DNA from: Peromyscus leucopus | Lineage: Eukaryota > Chordata > Mammalia > Rodentia > Cricetidae | DNA length: 64,000 nucleotides | Reading direction: 5' to 3' | Assembly: GCF_004664715.2 (NCBI RefSeq) | Contig: NC_051075.1 | Span: 89,627,709-89,691,708 of the forward strand | Shown: positions 1 to 10,860 of the stretch, piece after piece | Layout of the letters: each line of letters begins with the position of its first letter | Numbering within the stretch: position 1 is the stretch's first letter | The notes under the pieces: model-generated | Told to the model about the DNA's origin: nothing | Seen by the model: only the letters and a program-made list of their open reading frames with translations | Database searches by the model: none | Made by a program: the position numbers and the translations under genes

Positions 1-1390
1 ACTCCTGCTGTTGCTAGGATATACTGCCCTATCACAGCTGATCTTGACAGTGAAAATTGGTGCCTTAATTTCCCAGCGGTCCATGCCGCTTCTGATTTAG
101 GCCTCATTCTGGTTAATCACACTGTCATTCTTGTTGTAGATTGCCTTTTGACATCTTCATCTGCAGAAGGGTCCCACAGCCAGTGCTCAGGACATGGAGT
201 CAATTCAACGTCTCCTCCCTGGTCTCTGGACCTGCTACTGACTGGGAGAAAAGAAGCCAAGGAGGAACGTGGCTGACAGCAGGACGCAAGGATGGCAGGA
301 AACCAGCACGTCTCTTGGTGTGCATGGGGCCACACATGCAATGGAAACTGTGGCAGGAACACCTGGAAGCAATATTAAAATCTCCATTAATCAGAGGCAA
401 TGATTTTTTTTTTAGAGAATATAAAATATCCTAGTTAAAAAAAATACTACTAAATATTTTTCTAAGGAAGGTGGGAGAAATGGGTTATAATGCGTTTTGG
501 AAATCTAGCTCTTATCAATCCTCTAATTTAGCTCCCTCTTTAGCAGAAGGATGGAGAAACTTGACGGGACACAACTGTCCAGTCATGATACCCTTTAGGG
601 TACAGGCTGTTATTTTTCTAGTGCCTAGAGGAGGAAGCCATAGTTCAAAATAGCAAAGTGATCGTACAAGATTGCAGAGCCAAGAAGGGGCATACCTAGA
701 CTTGAACTCCCACCTACTTAATCCCCATCCAGGTGTCACCTTCTGTAGCTCAGCCTCCTGATCAAGAGCACGTGTACAAGTTGCTTGGTGTCAATAGCCT
801 CAGCAGCTCCTCTACAGATGTTAGCAACAAAAATTCTCACCGTCAAAGTCTTGATCTGTTTAATGGAGAATTGATTGAAAAAACAATAGCCAAACTAATC
901 CTGTGGCATTTCCTAGAGGAATGTTGATGAGCCCTGCCTTTGACAGGGAGTGTGCACAGCTCTGGATATAGACAGATGCTCAGAGTACAGAGTATTCCTC
1001 TCAAGTGGGTCCTCTTTCCTCACTGCGCATCAGCTGGACTCTGTATCTTTGTACCAATAAAGTGGCACTTGAGGAAGATTCATCCAGGGCCATGAGTGTG
1101 GCCATGAGTGTCACCCTGATTTCTTTCTTCCTCCTGGTCATGAAGGAAGAAACCTGAAATACTGCTTTTGGGGACCCAGCTCATATATGGAACAGAGACA
1201 GGGCAAAGGGACTCTGAAAACTGCCACCTATTTTCTTGTTTTCAACTGAGAATTTGCCCTTCAAGTTATCTGTTAAAATAAATAGGCCAGGAGGTCAGAA
1301 AGTGTGATAGGGTATATTAATTGTTCACCAAAACAAAGTATTTCCCTGAATAGAGCATGAACTCTTGTGTATGCATCTATGTCTTAGTGT

Positions 1391-1393
<3 letters not shown>
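1..1393. other. Unique gene-free sequence
   Basis: No recognisable gene or clear repeat. About 670-720 weakly resembles the far end of a MIR SINE. 770-935 is a non-repetitive block listed separately. Short ORFs here lack any family signature. Confidence 0.6.
770..935. promoter_or_regulatory. Possible conserved non-coding block (weak)
   Basis: Non-repetitive stretch with homeodomain-like cores such as 'gagaattgattg' and 'aaactaatcc' on an otherwise plain background. It overlaps a 64-codon open frame that I judge to be chance. Conservation is inferred from style only. Confidence 0.25.
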
Positions 1394-1430
<37 letters not shown>

Positions 1431-1455
1431 GTTTGTTTGTTTGTTTTGGTTTTGA
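1394..1455. repeat. (GT)n then (TTTG)n microsatellite
   Basis: About 34 bp of uninterrupted GT runs directly into TTTG units. The TTTG part is probably the eroded A-tail (read as T) of the minus-strand SINE that follows. Confidence 0.95.
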
Positions 1456-1661
1456 TACAGTCACATAGCCAAGGTTGGCCTCAAACTCACTAAAGTCAAA
1501 GACGACCTTGAATTTCTTATTCTGCTACCTCTGCTTCTCAAGGCCTGGGATTCCAGGCACTGTCACTCCACCTGATTCACGCCTGTTGCCTGTTAGGAGT
1601 CACACCTAGGGAGCTGTGCATGCTAGACAAGCACTCTGCCAATCAAGCTCCATCGCCATCC
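1450..1661 (-). mobile_element. Old B1 plus ID-like SINE, minus strand
   Basis: Reads 'acatagccaaggttggcctc' and 'ctgggattccaggcactgtc', diverged B1 motifs in reverse. It is followed by 'tgctagacaagcactctgcc', the reverse of a tRNA-derived ID head. The order (tail, B1, ID head) fits one minus-strand composite SINE. Heavily mutated. Confidence 0.75.
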
Positions 1662-2590
1662 TCCTTGTGTTCGGTGTTAATCTTGGGTTTCTGACAGGTC
1701 TGTTCGGTCCTCAGACTTCCTTCTGTGGGGCTCCGAGGAGCATTTGACTGTGCAATTCAGGGATGGCTGCTGTCTCACCTAGAATAATCCCCACGCAGCA
1801 TGCAAGGACCCTGATGAGGCAGGCTCACACACAGCACAGAAGAGAGCAAAGAAAGGTGGGGAGAACCGGGTCCCTGAGCCAGCACCGTGTGAGACAGAAA
1901 CAGCTGAGGTCATTAAGGAGCTTTCACAGGCGGACCTGTGCTGCCCTAGAGCCCAGGCCTCCTCCTTTTGTGTGTTGAGTCTGTCTTCATTTTGGAACAA
2001 CTAAGTGCTTTCCATAAAAAATACCCCTCCACACGCACTTTGTAAACTAAATTCAATCCTTTCATTTTATGCAAATGTCAAAGGTCGCTCCCTGCTCGTC
2101 ATGTTTATGTGGCCCTTGCCAGTTAGAGTCCGTTTTTTTCTGCACATGACTTCTACTCCCAACGAGATCCTTTAGTTGCTTATGAGCCTCGCACTCAGAA
2201 TAGATGGGAAAGTCAGCATTGATTTGTATTTGAAGCTTAGAGAAGGGTCACTTACTTTGTGTGCAACAAATGCTGCCACAGCCGCCCTTGGAGCAGAGCT
2301 GTGTCAAGGGCTGGGGATTAACCAGGACACTGGAAATCCTGGGATACATGGAAAAATTGTAAAACACACCTTGTTTATTCTTCACTCTGTGGTATGGCTG
2401 TTCTGTCCATTATCAAACCCCATGGTAGTATCTGGAGCACATTTACTTCTGCATCTGTCCTTTGTAAAAGATTTGGATTTAATGCTCATATTAATTGCCT
2501 ACTGTTTAGCATTTTCCAGGACACAAAAGAAACTACCTGGGACTTTTAGCAAACAGCTAGGGTGAGAGTATCTTGCTTTTCTAACCGTGG
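1662..2590. other. Unique gene-free sequence
   Basis: No repeat or gene recognised. The 129-codon open frame at 2176-2565 starts at TTG and has no recognisable protein motif, so I treat it as chance. Confidence 0.6.
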
Positions 2591-2675
2591 GAGAGAAAAC
2601 TGAGGTGGAGTGATTTTTTTCCAAGGTCTCACAGCTAGTAAAGGACTGAATGGTACCAGAAGTGAAACCATCCTA
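2591..2675 (+). mobile_element. MIR SINE fragment
   Basis: 'gaaaactgaggtggag', then 'ccaaggtctcacagctagta', matches the central region of the mammalian-wide SINE MIR in sense orientation. Ancient copy. Confidence 0.7.
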
Positions 2676-2815
2676 GATTCCTTCCATTGTTCCATTCTGC
2701 CTTCTAATCATGCCTATTAGGATGCTTGCATCTAAACCCCACGATGGCTCGTTCAACATGCCAGAAGATCTGGGGAGAACACAGGCCAAGGCCGAGGACA
2801 AGGAAAGGTCCTTCC

Positions 2816-2921
2816 TTGCCTGTTATCCCAGCACCTGGGAGATGCAGGAGGATTGGGAGTTCAAGGTTAACCTGGACTACTGGGGAATCAGTCTCAAGAA
2901 AACAGCAACAACGACAACAGG
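2816..2921 (+). mobile_element. B1 fragment
   Basis: 'ttatcccagcacctgggaga', then 'gcaggaggattgggagttca' and 'cagtctcaagaaaacagc', is a 5'-truncated, diverged B1 ending in an A-rich tail. Confidence 0.75.
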
Positions 2922-3707
2922 AAAAGATGCTTAGACCCATGGTCACTCTATGTGCAGCAGGTGGGGTATGCAGAAAGCCCGATCCACTCAGCAACAGGTA
3001 CTGAGTGGCACGCTGCCTCCGTCTGTTCCCATCACACACACAGTGGACAGACATTTCATTTGAAGAACAGTGGAGACCCCAACCCAGGCAGCTCCTAGCT
3101 ACACAGTCCTCTCACTTTGCTGTCCCCGTAGCTACTGAGTATTGAGGGAGAGGGGTTCTAGGGGCTCTGCCAGAGGCCCTGATACAGCTCAACCCCACTG
3201 GCCAGTAGGTGGTGAGAACGCTTGTTCCTGCACTGCTCTGCTCTGCCTCCCCTTCCCCCCCAGCTGCCACGGAGCTGACAATAGAAAACGCTGCCTGAGG
3301 CTGGCCGACTTTTATTATTAGTTATATGCCATCGCAAGTGTGCATAGAGATGTCCAGGAAATGAAACTGTGCCAAACACCAAACAAGACCACTGCCCCAG
3401 AGAGCTTTTGGCCTTAGGGCAATGGCAGAATATCAGACAGACAAAGGGAATGGAGGGCCAGATGAGGTGAGAGTTTAGTACCACTTGGCCTGTGAGAGGG
3501 GGGAGGAACAAGTAGCCAGAAGGCTGAAAGACAGGGTCAGCCTCACCGAGGGACTCACAGGAATAAGCTGGGGAAGATTGGGGAAGCATCTGGCCCTCCC
3601 GGTATTTCAAATTACGGCTGAGGATGTGTGAAACTTTGCTTTCGATCTGATCTCGAGGGATAGGACAGCTGGGAGAGGAGTACATGGCAGACTCACCCTC
3701 TTGCTAA
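2922..3707. other. Unique gene-free sequence
   Basis: No repeat or gene recognised. A 175-codon reverse open frame (3158-3685) has no domain signature and ends in the adjacent unique sequence. I treat it as non-coding. Confidence 0.55.
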
Positions 3708-3716
3708 GCGCGCGCG

Positions 3717-3757
<41 letters not shown>
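3708..3757. repeat. (GC)n/(CA)n alternating purine-pyrimidine tract
   Basis: About 18 bp of alternating GC run without a break into about 33 bp of CA. The whole tract alternates purine and pyrimidine, the sequence type that favours Z-DNA. Confidence 0.95.
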
Positions 3758-3760
<3 letters not shown>

Positions 3761-4167
3761 CCATGTGGTATTACATTGCACAGGCTTCTCCAGCTGAGGG
3801 GATGTGTAAATACAGGACAAGAGCTGGAGATGACTGAGGTTAATACTGAGGAAATGCTGAGTGGAGAAACAGGGAGAAATAACTGGCAGGAAGCTGCTGC
3901 CTCCCAGGAACACATTATGCACAGTAATGAACTTTTAAAAGGCAACAATAACCTAATGTCAGAGAGGTCTGAAAACAGAGGACCTGAGCAGAGAGCACAG
4001 AATAGGGTGGTCCCAACTCAAACGTCCTTCACTCAAAGACTCCTTAGGGAGGACAGAGAAGAATTGTTTGAAAAATGTAGTCTAGGTTCATGTGAAGATT
4101 AGTGGGACTGTCCTCTAAGGAGTAACCATGCCTACCACCCACAGGGCCCTGGCCAGGTTCAATCTAT
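3758..4167. other. Unique gene-free sequence
   Basis: No repeat or gene recognised. An open frame from the CA tract into this region comes from the repeat. Confidence 0.55.
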
Positions 4168-4230
4168 GTGAACCTCAACTTTTCTACCTGTAAAATGGTT
4201 TTTATTAGAATCCATTTTATAGAATCATGA
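4168..4230 (-). mobile_element. Possible MIR fragment
   Basis: 'ctcaacttttctacctgtaa' followed by 'aatgg' resembles the reverse of the MIR core (the 'ctcagtttcctcatctgtaa' region). Short and diverged. Confidence 0.4.
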
Positions 4231-4250
4231 ATTATAAAAGAGAGATTCAT

Positions 4251-4372
4251 GCCAGGCATGGTGGTACGTACTGAGCCCTTGCACTGAGAAGGCAGAGGCA
4301 GTGAGATCTATATACTGAGTTCTAATCCAGCCGGGGCTGCCTAGTGAGACCCTGTCTCAAAGATAATGATGA
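4251..4372 (+). mobile_element. B1 SINE
   Basis: 'gccaggcatggtggtacgta', then 'gaaggcagaggcagtgagat', then 'gagaccctgtctcaaagata', gives the whole B1 order with a short A-rich tail. Moderately diverged. Confidence 0.85.
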
Positions 4373-5359
4373 TAATTGACAGATTCATAAACTACCTACC
4401 TTGCCATATAATCATTAAGAAAATGAATTATCTCGGAGACCACTATGAATGAGAGCCAGCTGTTACCAATATAGAGCAGCAGACAGGTTGGGAAAGACTT
4501 AGATGGGAAAACACTTGAACACTTGCTTAGGTTTTGATGATTTGGTAGAAGGACACGAATCTGAGTGAGGGAGAACACATACTATGGAGTATCCTGGGCC
4601 AGGAAGGTGGGACAACAGGGCAGTGACCCAAATCCTGGAGGTATTAGCGGACTCCTTTGGCCGTAGTCCCATAGGTGATGAGATGGGTAGACATCAGAGC
4701 TGTGGGAAGCCAGAGTCACACAGTCTGAGAACTAATACATGGAGATGGTTTCAGATGAACTATAGAAGTGATCCTTGAAAGTATAGTCTTCAGTGAGATG
4801 GTTCCAGAAGGGTTTAAAGAATAAACCAGAATTGGGAGAGACAGAAAGGCCAGGTTGGGGACTGTGGCAGTGGTCTAGGATAGTGCTCCCGAGGGCCTGA
4901 GTCAAGATAATCAGCCGTTGAAAGACAGATGGCAAGGAGCCTGAGAAGTGCTGAAATTCTCAATCGGGTGGCTAAGAATCTTGGGGCATTAGTGACAAAA
5001 TGGAAGGAGACAGGTGAAAGAGAAAGAAACGAGTTAGTTTTAGATGTATCGAGTCTTTGAATAAGCTTCTAGAAATGCTGGTGTGTGTGGTGTGAGTATG
5101 AGCAGCACCCAGACCTGGGATTCATCCACACTTAGTCTAAGCTGACCCACATCAGTGACCAGGTCACCCAAGGAGGAAAGAACAAGGCAGGGACATAAGA
5201 AAAGGTGACTGAAGGGGGTGAGAAGATGAGGAAAAGTACCAGAAGAATGCTTGTTTCCGGACTATGGAGGAGGCAGAGTTGGAACACAGCAGGGATGGGC
5301 CAAGGAGGGAGTCTATGAATGACAGAGCCATCAATGACAGAAAATCAGAGCAGAAAGGT
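4373..5359. other. Unique gene-free sequence
   Basis: Purine-rich and otherwise unremarkable. No repeat, gene or strong motif recognised. Confidence 0.55.
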
Positions 5360-5512
5360 GTGTGTAGTTCAGGTGAGAGAGTACTTGCCTGTAATCAACA
5401 AAGTCCTGGGTTGGATCCCTGGCACTGCATAGATCAGTCATGATAGTGTACCTCTGTAATTCTAGGACTCCGGAGACTGAGCAGGGGGATCCAAACATTG
5501 GCCAGAACTGTG
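5360..5512 (+). mobile_element. ID/B1 composite SINE
   Basis: 'gagagagtacttgcctgtaa' and 'cctgggttggatccctggca' form a tRNA-derived ID head (A-box and B-box like). A B1-like tail follows ('gtgtacctctgtaattctag'). It is a diverged retroposon, not a functional tRNA gene. Confidence 0.7.
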
Positions 5513-5564
5513 AACAATGTCTCCATCCTACTACTTTTATGAACAATTCATTCCTTCTCCCCAA

Positions 5565-5640
5565 ACCTTGCTTCCGTGTCTGTAAAATGGGAAGAATAAT
5601 ACCCACTTTGTACTCAACAGGATATTGAGAAGGAAGCTCT
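5565..5640 (-). mobile_element. MIR SINE fragment
   Basis: 'ctgtaaaatgggaagaataa' followed by 'tacccac' is the reverse of the MIR core region. Confidence 0.65.
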
Positions 5641-6204
5641 CTTAGTGGCTAGCATCAAGAAAGAGCCCATGGAATCAAGGGGCCCCTGTTCACCAGGTCT
5701 TTGGAAGGCCTGCAAGCAGTGCTGTATCTAGGATTTTTACAGTTTGGCGTGCTCTGAGGAAAAGCACCACTGTTTAGGAGAGTTGGTTTCCATTTTGTTG
5801 TCTGGCTCATGAGAAGGCTGGCTTATTTCTCTGTGATGTGCTTCCTCTGGTGGCTTCCTTTGTACTTCCATCCAGCAGCAATCATACACACAGCCAGAAA
5901 GACTACATGGGAATAATCCCAAGTCTCTCACTATAGACTCCTGAAAAACTTTAAAAATGCCAGGGGTAGGAGGATACAAATAAATGTTTTGTGGTTTATG
6001 CAAATTAACAGAGATAAAGCCATCCTAAGGCCGGAGATACACCAAGCCAGGTGTCACACATGTGAGAGACAGTGGTGTCTCTGTGAGGTTCCTGTCTTTT
6101 TTCAGATTCAATGGTTCCTAAGTGCGCAGCGGAGTCTATTACCTGCACTCCCTGCGCCGTGATTACAAGTTCTGGGTCTTGCATCAAAGACTTTGTTTGA
6201 AATC
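5641..6204. other. Unique gene-free sequence
   Basis: No repeat or gene recognised. Confidence 0.55.
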
Positions 6205-6480
6205 AAACAACATTAACTCATTAAGTCAATAATTCATGGACTCTTTTATCTAAAGTGGCAACATCACACCATCAATTCACAAAACAGCCACTTCTCTGAA
6301 GTGTGGGCGATGATAATAATGGATTTTCTAACAATACCCTCTCAAAGCAAGGTCACTGTGCCTAGATGCTTCGGATATGCCAATCGGACCCTGGCCAGCC
6401 TAACAAGCCTTATTATTGAACCTAATTATGAACTATCAGGATAATGGTCTAGACTGAACTGTTTCTTAGGGGATTATTTA
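6205..6480. promoter_or_regulatory. Putative conserved non-coding element
   Basis: Non-repetitive AT-rich block with several homeodomain-type cores: 'aactcattaagtcaataatt', 'gataataatgg' and 'cctaattatgaac'. It also has a GATA-type 'tttatctaaa' and the NR-like 'caaggtcact'. No coding signature. Regulatory function and conservation are inferred. Confidence 0.4.
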
Positions 6481-7547
6481 GAAAAAAAAGCAAGCTATTT
6501 TGGGTTGAAATCTACTGTTGTGGCAGAACCAGTGAAGAAGCATGTAGGAAATGTGTTTCTTTTCTTCTCTGCCCCACCCGATTTCGTTCTTATAGAAAGG
6601 ACTAAAAACCACACAGATACCTTTCCCATCCTGAGCACAGTCTCAGCATTCTCCTGTGATTGCAGGTGATTTTCAGGTTAGAATCGGTCATATATACAGT
6701 CTTACAGATAGCTGGAAAGGGATACACAGTGCAGCAGGATGCCGTTCTGAGTGTCTGCGACATGCAGGGTCCTGTTGTTTGCTGAAGCATCCTCCCTGAA
6801 GCTGTCACATAGCTGGTTGTGACAGTCTTTTCTTCTGCTGTTTCTGGAGAACTTAAGTGGTTAGTATGTGTCTCCTGTTCAGAGTCAAAGACTTTGCCTC
6901 ACGGGTTGACGGTCTCGGCGACGAGGCCATGCTGGTTTACTGTCATCGTGGACTTGGGGGTCCAGGAGAAGGAGGAGCCAAGGCACACGGTGATTCCCGG
7001 TTTGTGGACTGCACCAGCAGCATTATGACAGACTTGGAGGAAAACCTCAAATTAGGGAAGGTGATAAGGAAAATGAAGTACATGAAATTGAAACAGACAA
7101 AGTATATTGAGAATTGAGGGACTGTGATATGTTTCATTAGACTGGAGAAGTCCCAACAAAACTATTTGTCTCATGTGAAGAACCGCACATCCAAGGACAG
7201 GAAGAGCACAACACACCAGTGATGGCGGGGTGTGGAGCTTTCACCTCTCAACCCTTGAGTAAAAGACGCTGCAGTCATTTGAGCCGTTCCTAGTGATCTT
7301 CAGGTAGAAGACACACATCCTCGGGTGCCTTCGGGGTATTTTAAATGTACATTTAAGTAGCACCACACACAACTGCAGCTAAGAGCAAAGGGCAGAGGCT
7401 CTGGGGGGCAGTTCTTGCATAGACTGTAAAGAGTCTGTGCCCAGTGGTTGGAGCCACACAGTTTGACAGTGGGTCACACCGACTCAAAAAGGTTGTGTTG
7501 TCTCTGTGTTTGTTCTTAGCCGCTTGCTTGGCAGAGGGGCAGGCCGC
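6481..7547. other. Unique gene-free sequence
   Basis: No repeat recognised. An 86-codon open frame at 6857-7117 has a lysine-rich end but no family resemblance. I could not support a gene or pseudogene. Confidence 0.5.
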
Positions 7548-7675
7548 TTTACCTCCCTCTAAGCCTCAGTACTCTGAACTCTAAAAGGATAAGGAAATGC
7601 TCTCACCACACAGTGCAGACTGTTGAGGAGGTGAAATGAAAGATATCCATAAATATTTGGTGCTCACCGCACACT
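7548..7675 (-). mobile_element. Possible MIR SINE
   Basis: 'taagcctcagtactctgaac', then 'ctaaaaggataagg' and 'ttgaggaggtgaaatgaa', follow the reversed MIR order at low identity. Confidence 0.5.
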
Positions 7676-7737
7676 ATCTCTACAGTTAGGAATTGTCCGA
7701 TTTGGCCACAGGAAGGATTTTTCTTTGTGCATTTTTC

Positions 7738-7754
7738 TTGTTTTTTTTTTTTTT
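7738..7754. repeat. Poly-T tract
   Basis: A T-run of about 17 bases broken by a C, beside AT-rich sequence. Confidence 0.9.
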
Positions 7755-7779
7755 CTTCTCCACCTAGATTCACTGCATG

Positions 7780-8410
7780 AAGCTACACTTTTATTTGTTT
7801 TGTATTTTCTTTTTGGCTAAATTTTATTGATTTGTTTTTAAACATTTATATTTATTCTTTTACAATTTCATACATATATAATGTTCTTTGATCGTATTCT
7901 TCCCATTGTTGTCTCTATCTTGCCCTGCTGGACCCATCTTCACAAAATCTCTTTCCTATTTTTGTGTCTTTCCCTTCCTCCCTCCCTCTTTCTTCCCCTC
8001 TCTCTCTGTCTCTATCTCTCTCTGTGTGTTTCTCTATTTCTGTCTTTCTTTCTGTGGTCTGCTGCATTTATTTGGGGTTGAGCAAGTTTGGGGCTTATTA
8101 ATTGGTAAGGGTAACAACTTACCAGTGGCTACACAACTGAAGAATATGACTCCACTCTCCAAGCAACCATTAACAGCCTGATGATCCTTAGGGGCTGGAG
8201 GCCTCTGGAGCCCCTCCCTCATCCATAATGAGCACAGCCTTGTACTATCTTGTGTATGTAACTTACCCCTCTGCTGCTGTGAGCTCATGAGCAATGGTCA
8301 TGTCATGTCCAGAAGGCAACATTTCTCAGCACTCCTTCCCACCCTCCAGCTCTTACATCCTTCCCAACCCCTCTTCAGAATGTTATTGACTCTCAGAGAG
8401 GTGCTTTGTT
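7780..8410. mobile_element. LINE-1-derived 3' segment
   Basis: CT-rich stretch (7970-8050) followed by 'gtgagctcatgagcaatggt', 'catgtcatgtccagaaggca' and 'cagcactccttcccaccctc'. I recognise this phrase order from rodent LINE-1 3' regions, seen again in part at 58800-58990. No ORF survives. Strand of the parent element is left open. Confidence 0.65.
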
Positions 8411-8497
8411 TATTTACTTTAGCCATAAACATCATTGGATCCTGAGAAGGAGGGGGCAGTGTCAGCAAAGGAAACTATTTTTAAGCCTACATAAAAA

Positions 8498-8721
8498 CTG
8501 GAGAGATTGCTCAGTGGTTATGAGCACTTGCTCTTGTAGAGGATCCGAGTTCAGTTACTAGCACCTACATATGGTGGATTACAATCATCCAGAACTCCAG
8601 TTCCAAGGAGATCTGATGCCCTCTTCTGGTCTCTGGGGGCACTGCAGACACATGACGCACATACATATGTACATGTTGGCAAGCACCTATGCACATAAAA
8701 TAAAATTACGCAGATTAAAAG
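8498..8721 (+). mobile_element. B2 SINE
   Basis: 'ctggagagattgctcagtgg' plus 'ggatccgagttcagttacta' is the tRNA-derived head. 'gatgccctcttctggtctct' and an AATAAAA-type tail ('cacataaaataaaattac') complete a near full-length B2. Confidence 0.92.
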
Positions 8722-8829
8722 TTGACTGATGTTGACATTTAGGAGTAGAGTCTGTTAAACTGTTGATTGCAGAACCCATTATTTTTTTCCCAATTCATTG
8801 CATTTCTCCCCTAATTTCTTGTGATTTTA

Positions 8830-9260
8830 AAATTTAAAAGCAGTAAATTTAGTTCATGAACAAAAGCTAATGGAACCTTCACAAGAATGCAAATGACCTC
8901 GGATGAAGTCCTCACCCTTACTCTGATCATTATGAAATGGCTTTACATAATTAGCACATCTACTATAGACATTAACAGCCGCATAGGCAATTAAATTATC
9001 ACATTAAATGTGTTGAGAGAGGGAAAAAAGTCAAATTTAAGTAAAATCATTTCATTTACATGCTATTATAATTCAAAAAAGAATAAAATTGACTAATGTC
9101 CAAAATTAGGTCAGTGGAAATATTCCTATTTTTTATTCATAAAAGTAAAATAATTTTTGCTATATTCCTTTTATGCCCTGTATCTGAGTTTCAATGATAA
9201 TAATAAAAGATGATAATTGCTATTAAAATATTTAAAATGTCACTTTGAATTGTTTAGAAT
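8830..9260. promoter_or_regulatory. Putative conserved non-coding element
   Basis: Non-repetitive AT-rich block with a perfect POU octamer ATGCAAAT at 8887-8894, directly followed by the nuclear-receptor-like half-site TGACCTC. It has many TAAT/ATTA cores ('acataattagcac', 'caattaaattatc', 'attataattc'). Purely inferred as an enhancer. Confidence 0.45.
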
Positions 9261-9342
9261 CCTTCATTGAACTTCAAGAAATCTTCTATGATACACTTAA
9301 TAACAATATTCAAAGACATATGGTCAAGAGAGAATTCTTTTT

Positions 9343-9523
9343 CCTTTAGGATTTTATGTAGCCCAGACTGATCTGAAACTCACTATGTTGCAGAGGATGA
9401 TCCTGAACTCCAGATCTTTCTACCTCTACCTCCTGATGCTGGAATTTCAGGCAGGGATCAACACGCTTGTTTTATGCAGTGCTAGAGATCTTGCCCAGGG
9501 CTTCATGCATGCTAGGTGCTGTG
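9343..9523 (-). mobile_element. Old B1 plus ID-like SINE, minus strand
   Basis: 'atgtagcccagactgatctg', 'tcctgatgctggaatttcag' and 'gcatgctaggtgctgtg' are reversed B1 and ID motifs, the same composite as at 1450-1661. Confidence 0.75.
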
Positions 9524-10582
9524 AATTCTGGAAGAATGGACTTCCCATTGATAAATAGATGTTTCCGTATTAAGCCAGTCAGTCACTCTGGAGTAAATCA
9601 GGGAACTTTAAAATATTTCTCTTGGCTTGCCTAACCAGTGCAGGCCATGCTGTGGTCTTAGTAAGTGCCCCTTCTTTGGAAAGGAGGTGCCAGGCTGGCC
9701 CTGAACAATTCATCTGCAACATCACTCTAAGCTTTGGTCCCTCTCTGTCCACATGGAAGGACTTAGGGATGGAAAATTTTAATTATTGACCTACATAATT
9801 CATACACGCTCAGGCCTCTCAAGCCTTAGTAGATGGCAGACAGAGACTGGTCCATGGCTGCAGTGGCAGGAAGCTTTGGATTTTTTGCAGGGCCACCATC
9901 ACACGGTAGAATGGGACAAGGCCAAAAGAGCTAGAACAGCATGGTGGAGATTGAGAAGCCTATGGGTTGCCATGCTGGCTCCTTCCCTGGTGCTTCCGGA
10001 GGTCTCACTACTCTCCTTCTGACTGCAGCTCTGGACTCTTCTATGATGTGAGGGTGACCTGAGAAAGAGTTGGCATTTCTCACCAGCCAAAGCAGATGGG
10101 AATTGACAATCAAGGTAATCATAATAGTAACCCATTCTAGTTGGCACTAAAAAGTGTCAAGGATGGATGAAGGACACATGAATGGATAAAGACCGGAGAA
10201 CTGGGAAATGTACATTATGGCCTCACCCCTGTGATCCTGGGTGGGCATTTGAGCCAGTGGCTTAGTAGGAGAGACCTCACTTTGCAGGTGAGGAGCCAGA
10301 TTCAAGCCATAAAATGCCTTGCTTGGGCCCATGCAGCTGTATGCAGCAAAGCGGGGGCAAATCAGAAATCCTAGCTCCGATGTAGTGGTTCTTCCTGCTT
10401 GTGAACACACAGAAGCTGGGCAGAGAAAGGCTGTGGGGCAGAAAGAAGGTCAAGGCCTTTAGAAAGGAAGCATGAGTGAGGTAAAGAGAAGTAGGAAAGG
10501 CAGTGGCTTTGTTCCATATGTGATCTCCACAGTGACAATATCATGGGACAGAGTCTAAAATAGACACCAGAACACCCACCTG
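9524..10582. other. Unique gene-free sequence
   Basis: No gene recognised. Short open frames on both strands lack family features. Confidence 0.5.
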
Positions 10583-10625
10583 CGGACATGTGGGGACATG
10601 TGGGGACATGTGGGGACATGTGGGG
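10583..10625. repeat. 10-bp tandem repeat, about four copies
   Basis: Unit 'gacatgtggg' repeated four times with no differences between copies, ending in 'gtctgc'. Small minisatellite in unique sequence. Confidence 0.95.
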
Positions 10626-10660
10626 TCTGCTCAGAATTGTCTTCTTGGGAGGAGGGTTTT

Positions 10661-10860
10661 CTTAGTTAGCTTTAATTGTCAACTTAACACAGCCTAGAGA
10701 CATCTGAGAGGAGAAGCCTCAGCTGTTCCAGGGTATTTCCTCACAGCTCTCTGTGGCCATCTTTAATCTTGGTTGCAGCCAATGTCAGGCAGGGCCAATC
10801 CATATGCAGTCTTCTCTGAGAGGCTTAGCTATCCCTTATCTACTTACACTGCAGGTTTCT
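10661..10860 (+). mobile_element. Family A rodent repeat (5' part)
   Basis: Begins 'cttagttagctttaattgtc', then 'aacttaacac' and a 'catctgagaggagaagcctc' motif. These are the start of an abundant rodent interspersed repeat found several times in this window. I do not assign a database name. Confidence 0.65.

Noticed and set aside
2176..2565. 129-codon frame with a hydrophobic stretch
   Set aside because: TTG start in the listed form, no family resemblance, no homologous motif.
3158..3685. 175-codon reverse open frame
   Set aside because: No recognisable domain, no splice context; length is within chance for 64 kb in six frames.
5360..5512. tRNA-like A-box and B-box
   Set aside because: Belongs to an ID/B1 composite SINE with diverged arms, not a functional tRNA gene. 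The same applies to B2 and B4 heads throughout.
6857..7117. Possible processed pseudogene or exon (86 codons, lysine-rich end)
   Set aside because: I could not match it to any known protein; no poly-A remnant or target duplication found.
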